The notes under the pieces are model-generated. The model ran no database searches and was not told the DNA's origin. It saw only the letters and a list, made by a program, of their open reading frames with translations. Source: SZUA-229 sp964531165 (GTDB taxonomy: Bacteria > Pseudomonadota > Gammaproteobacteria > SZUA-229). From it: a DNA stretch of 44,890 bases. The stretch lies in contig CAZHEA010000024.1 in NCBI GenBank assembly GCA_964531165.1, positions 1 through 44,890 on the forward strand, written 5' to 3'. This document shows, piece after piece, positions 43,593-44,890 of this stretch (position 1 is the first letter of the stretch; every line of letters starts with the position of its first letter). A program made the position numbers and the translations under genes.

Positions 43593-44890
43593 TACGCAGC
43601 CTCCGCAGCAGCTACATTCGGCTGCGCTGCTTTTACGCTTTTGCGGTAACGTTTATCCGTTGCTGCCAGTAGCCCGCCAAAGGCCATTATCAATGCCCCC
43701 AGCCAGATCCAGCGAATAAAGGGTTTGTGATATAAACGCACACTCCATGCACCTTTACCATCCAGGTCTTCACCCAGTGAAACATATAAGTCACGCCAGA
43801 AGCCCGCATCAATTCCGGCTTCAGTCATTGGCATACCACCGGCATTATATAAACGTTTCTGCGAGTGCAAACGGGTAATCTGCTGACCTTGATACTTCAC
43901 CGAAAACCATCCTTCATCGGCAACATAATTAGGCCCTGTGGCATGTTGTACGCCCTCAAACAGAAAGTTATATTCACCAATAGAATAAGATTGCCCTTGC
44001 ACTAAACGAATATCTTTTTCGGTGCTATACAGTGAGGTTAATGTGATACCAACAACAAACATGGCAACTCCCATATGAGCAAATGTCATACCATAGAATC
44101 CACGCGGTACATTTAACAGCGCCTGCATTTTATCTTGCTTGCCGGCAACCCGGTCTAGTATTCCCACAAAGCTCAATGAGGTAATCCACAGCGCTAACAT
44201 CACAGCCACCACCGCACCCCATTTAACTTCATCTAATAATGCGTAAGGAATAACCGTACCCATCACGACACTAAACACAAATGGAATCAATAGTTTTTTA
44301 CCCAGTCGGTCAAGACTATCCGCCTTCCAGCGCGACAATGCCGCCACCCCTAACAACAGTGCTATAGGAATGGTTAATGGTACAAACATCGCATTAAAAT
44401 ACGGCGGGCCAACTGAAATTTTTCCCGCATCCAGTGCATCTAATGCCAGCGGATACAGAGTGCCCAGCAAAATTGCCGATGCCGTAATAACTAACAGAAT
44501 ATTATTTAGCAGTAACCCGCCTTCACGGGATAGCATATTAAGTTTCACCGCACTGCGAATTTGTGGTGCACGCCAGGTGTAAAGCGCCAGTGAACCGCCC
44601 ACAACAACACCAAGAAAGATCAGAATAAAGATGCCGCGTTCCGGGTCGTTCGCAAAGGCATGCACCGATGTTAATACTCCAGAGCGGACTAGAAATGTAC
44701 CCAGCAAGCTCAATGAAAAAGCAAAGATTGCCAACAGTACTGTCCACGCTTTAAACACGCCGCGTTTTTCGGTAGCGGCTAAGGAATGGATTAATGCGGT
44801 GCCCACTAACCAGGGCATGAAGGAAGCATTTTCCACCGGATCCCAGAACCACCAGCCACCCCAGCCAAGCTCGTAATAAGCCCACCAGCT
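43592..44890 (-). CDS. ccmF: CcmF, haem lyase subunit (N-terminal part outside window)
   Basis: The minus-strand frame is open to the window edge; about 432 C-terminal residues are visible. Just inside the edge lies the WWD haem-handling motif (WGGWWFWDPVENASF). Many membrane helices follow, and the C-terminal periplasmic domain contains the SEKD/Y and GPNYVADEGWFSV segments of CcmF. The ATG at 44836 is internal. It ligates haem to apocytochromes with CcmH/I, as needed for DsrJ, NapB, NapC and the SCO-cytochrome fusion here. Confidence 0.95.
   Translation of the reverse strand, partial: SWWAYYELGWGGWWFWDPVENASFMPWLVGTALIHSLAATEKRGVFKAWTVLLAIFAFSLSLLGTFLVRSGVLTSVHAFANDPERGIFILIFLGVVVGGSLALYTWRAPQIRSAVKLNMLSREGGLLLNNILLVITASAILLGTLYPLALDALDAGKISVGPPYFNAMFVPLTIPIALLLGVAALSRWKADSLDRLGKKLLIPFVFSVVMGTVIPYALLDEVKWGAVVAVMLALWITSLSFVGILDRVAGKQDKMQALLNVPRGFYGMTFAHMGVAMFVVGITLTSLYSTEKDIRLVQGQSYSIGEYNFLFEGVQHATGPNYVADEGWFSVKYQGQQITRLHSQKRLYNAGGMPMTEAGIDAGFWRDLYVSLGEDLDGKGAWSVRLYHKPFIRWIWLGALIMAFGGLLAATDKRYRKSVKAAQPNVAAAEAA

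Overview
The window looks like part of a gammaproteobacterial sulfur oxidiser that can also respire nitrate. This rests on three things: a dsr cluster in the sulfur-oxidiser arrangement (dsrK-L-J-O-P-N-R, with DsrL, DsrN and DsrR present), a periplasmic nitrate reductase operon in the order napFDAGHBC, and a ccmFGHI cytochrome c maturation set directly upstream of nap. No tRNA, rRNA, CRISPR array or complete insertion sequence was seen. Two 100-N scaffold gaps are present. One lies inside dsrL and is flanked by an exact 55-bp overlap, which suggests a draft, probably metagenomic, assembly.

Layout. 1-8372 (+): end of dsrK, then dsrL, J, O, P, N, R. The intergenic spaces are unusually large and carry hairpins and small repeat elements. 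8487-11039 (+): a NarX/NarL-type histidine kinase and response regulator followed one base later by a rhodanese. 11080-14054: a module with a VgrG-like protein bearing a signal peptide and collagen-like repeat plus a lipoprotein, bounded on both sides by repeats that share a GACTCCGACCC core. 14079-17203: a LexA-like S24 protein without a DNA-binding domain, an FKBP-type prolyl isomerase, and an OmpR-type two-component system. 17204-19070: an AT-rich stretch with a possible PmrA-like box and an Omp85-type outer membrane protein.

19185-26859 (-) is the most unusual part. It encodes a response regulator with an AraC output domain, a 1283-residue multicopper oxidase, a SCO / cytochrome c / PCu(A)C triple fusion and a cyclophilin-DsbA fusion. 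I read it as a copper-dependent oxidase locus with its own copper-delivery and folding factors. The substrate cannot be read from sequence.

27289-34309: metA, a P-loop ATPase, a small secreted protein with a 14-residue repeat, a POTRA-less outer-membrane barrel and a large Cache/GAF/HD-GYP sensor. 34385-44890 (-): napFDAGHBC with an FNR-like box upstream of napF, preceded by ccmF(partial)GHI. Taken together, Dsr would feed electrons from stored sulfur into the quinone pool or cytochromes, Nap would provide a nitrate sink, and Ccm would mature the multihaem proteins DsrJ, NapB and NapC.
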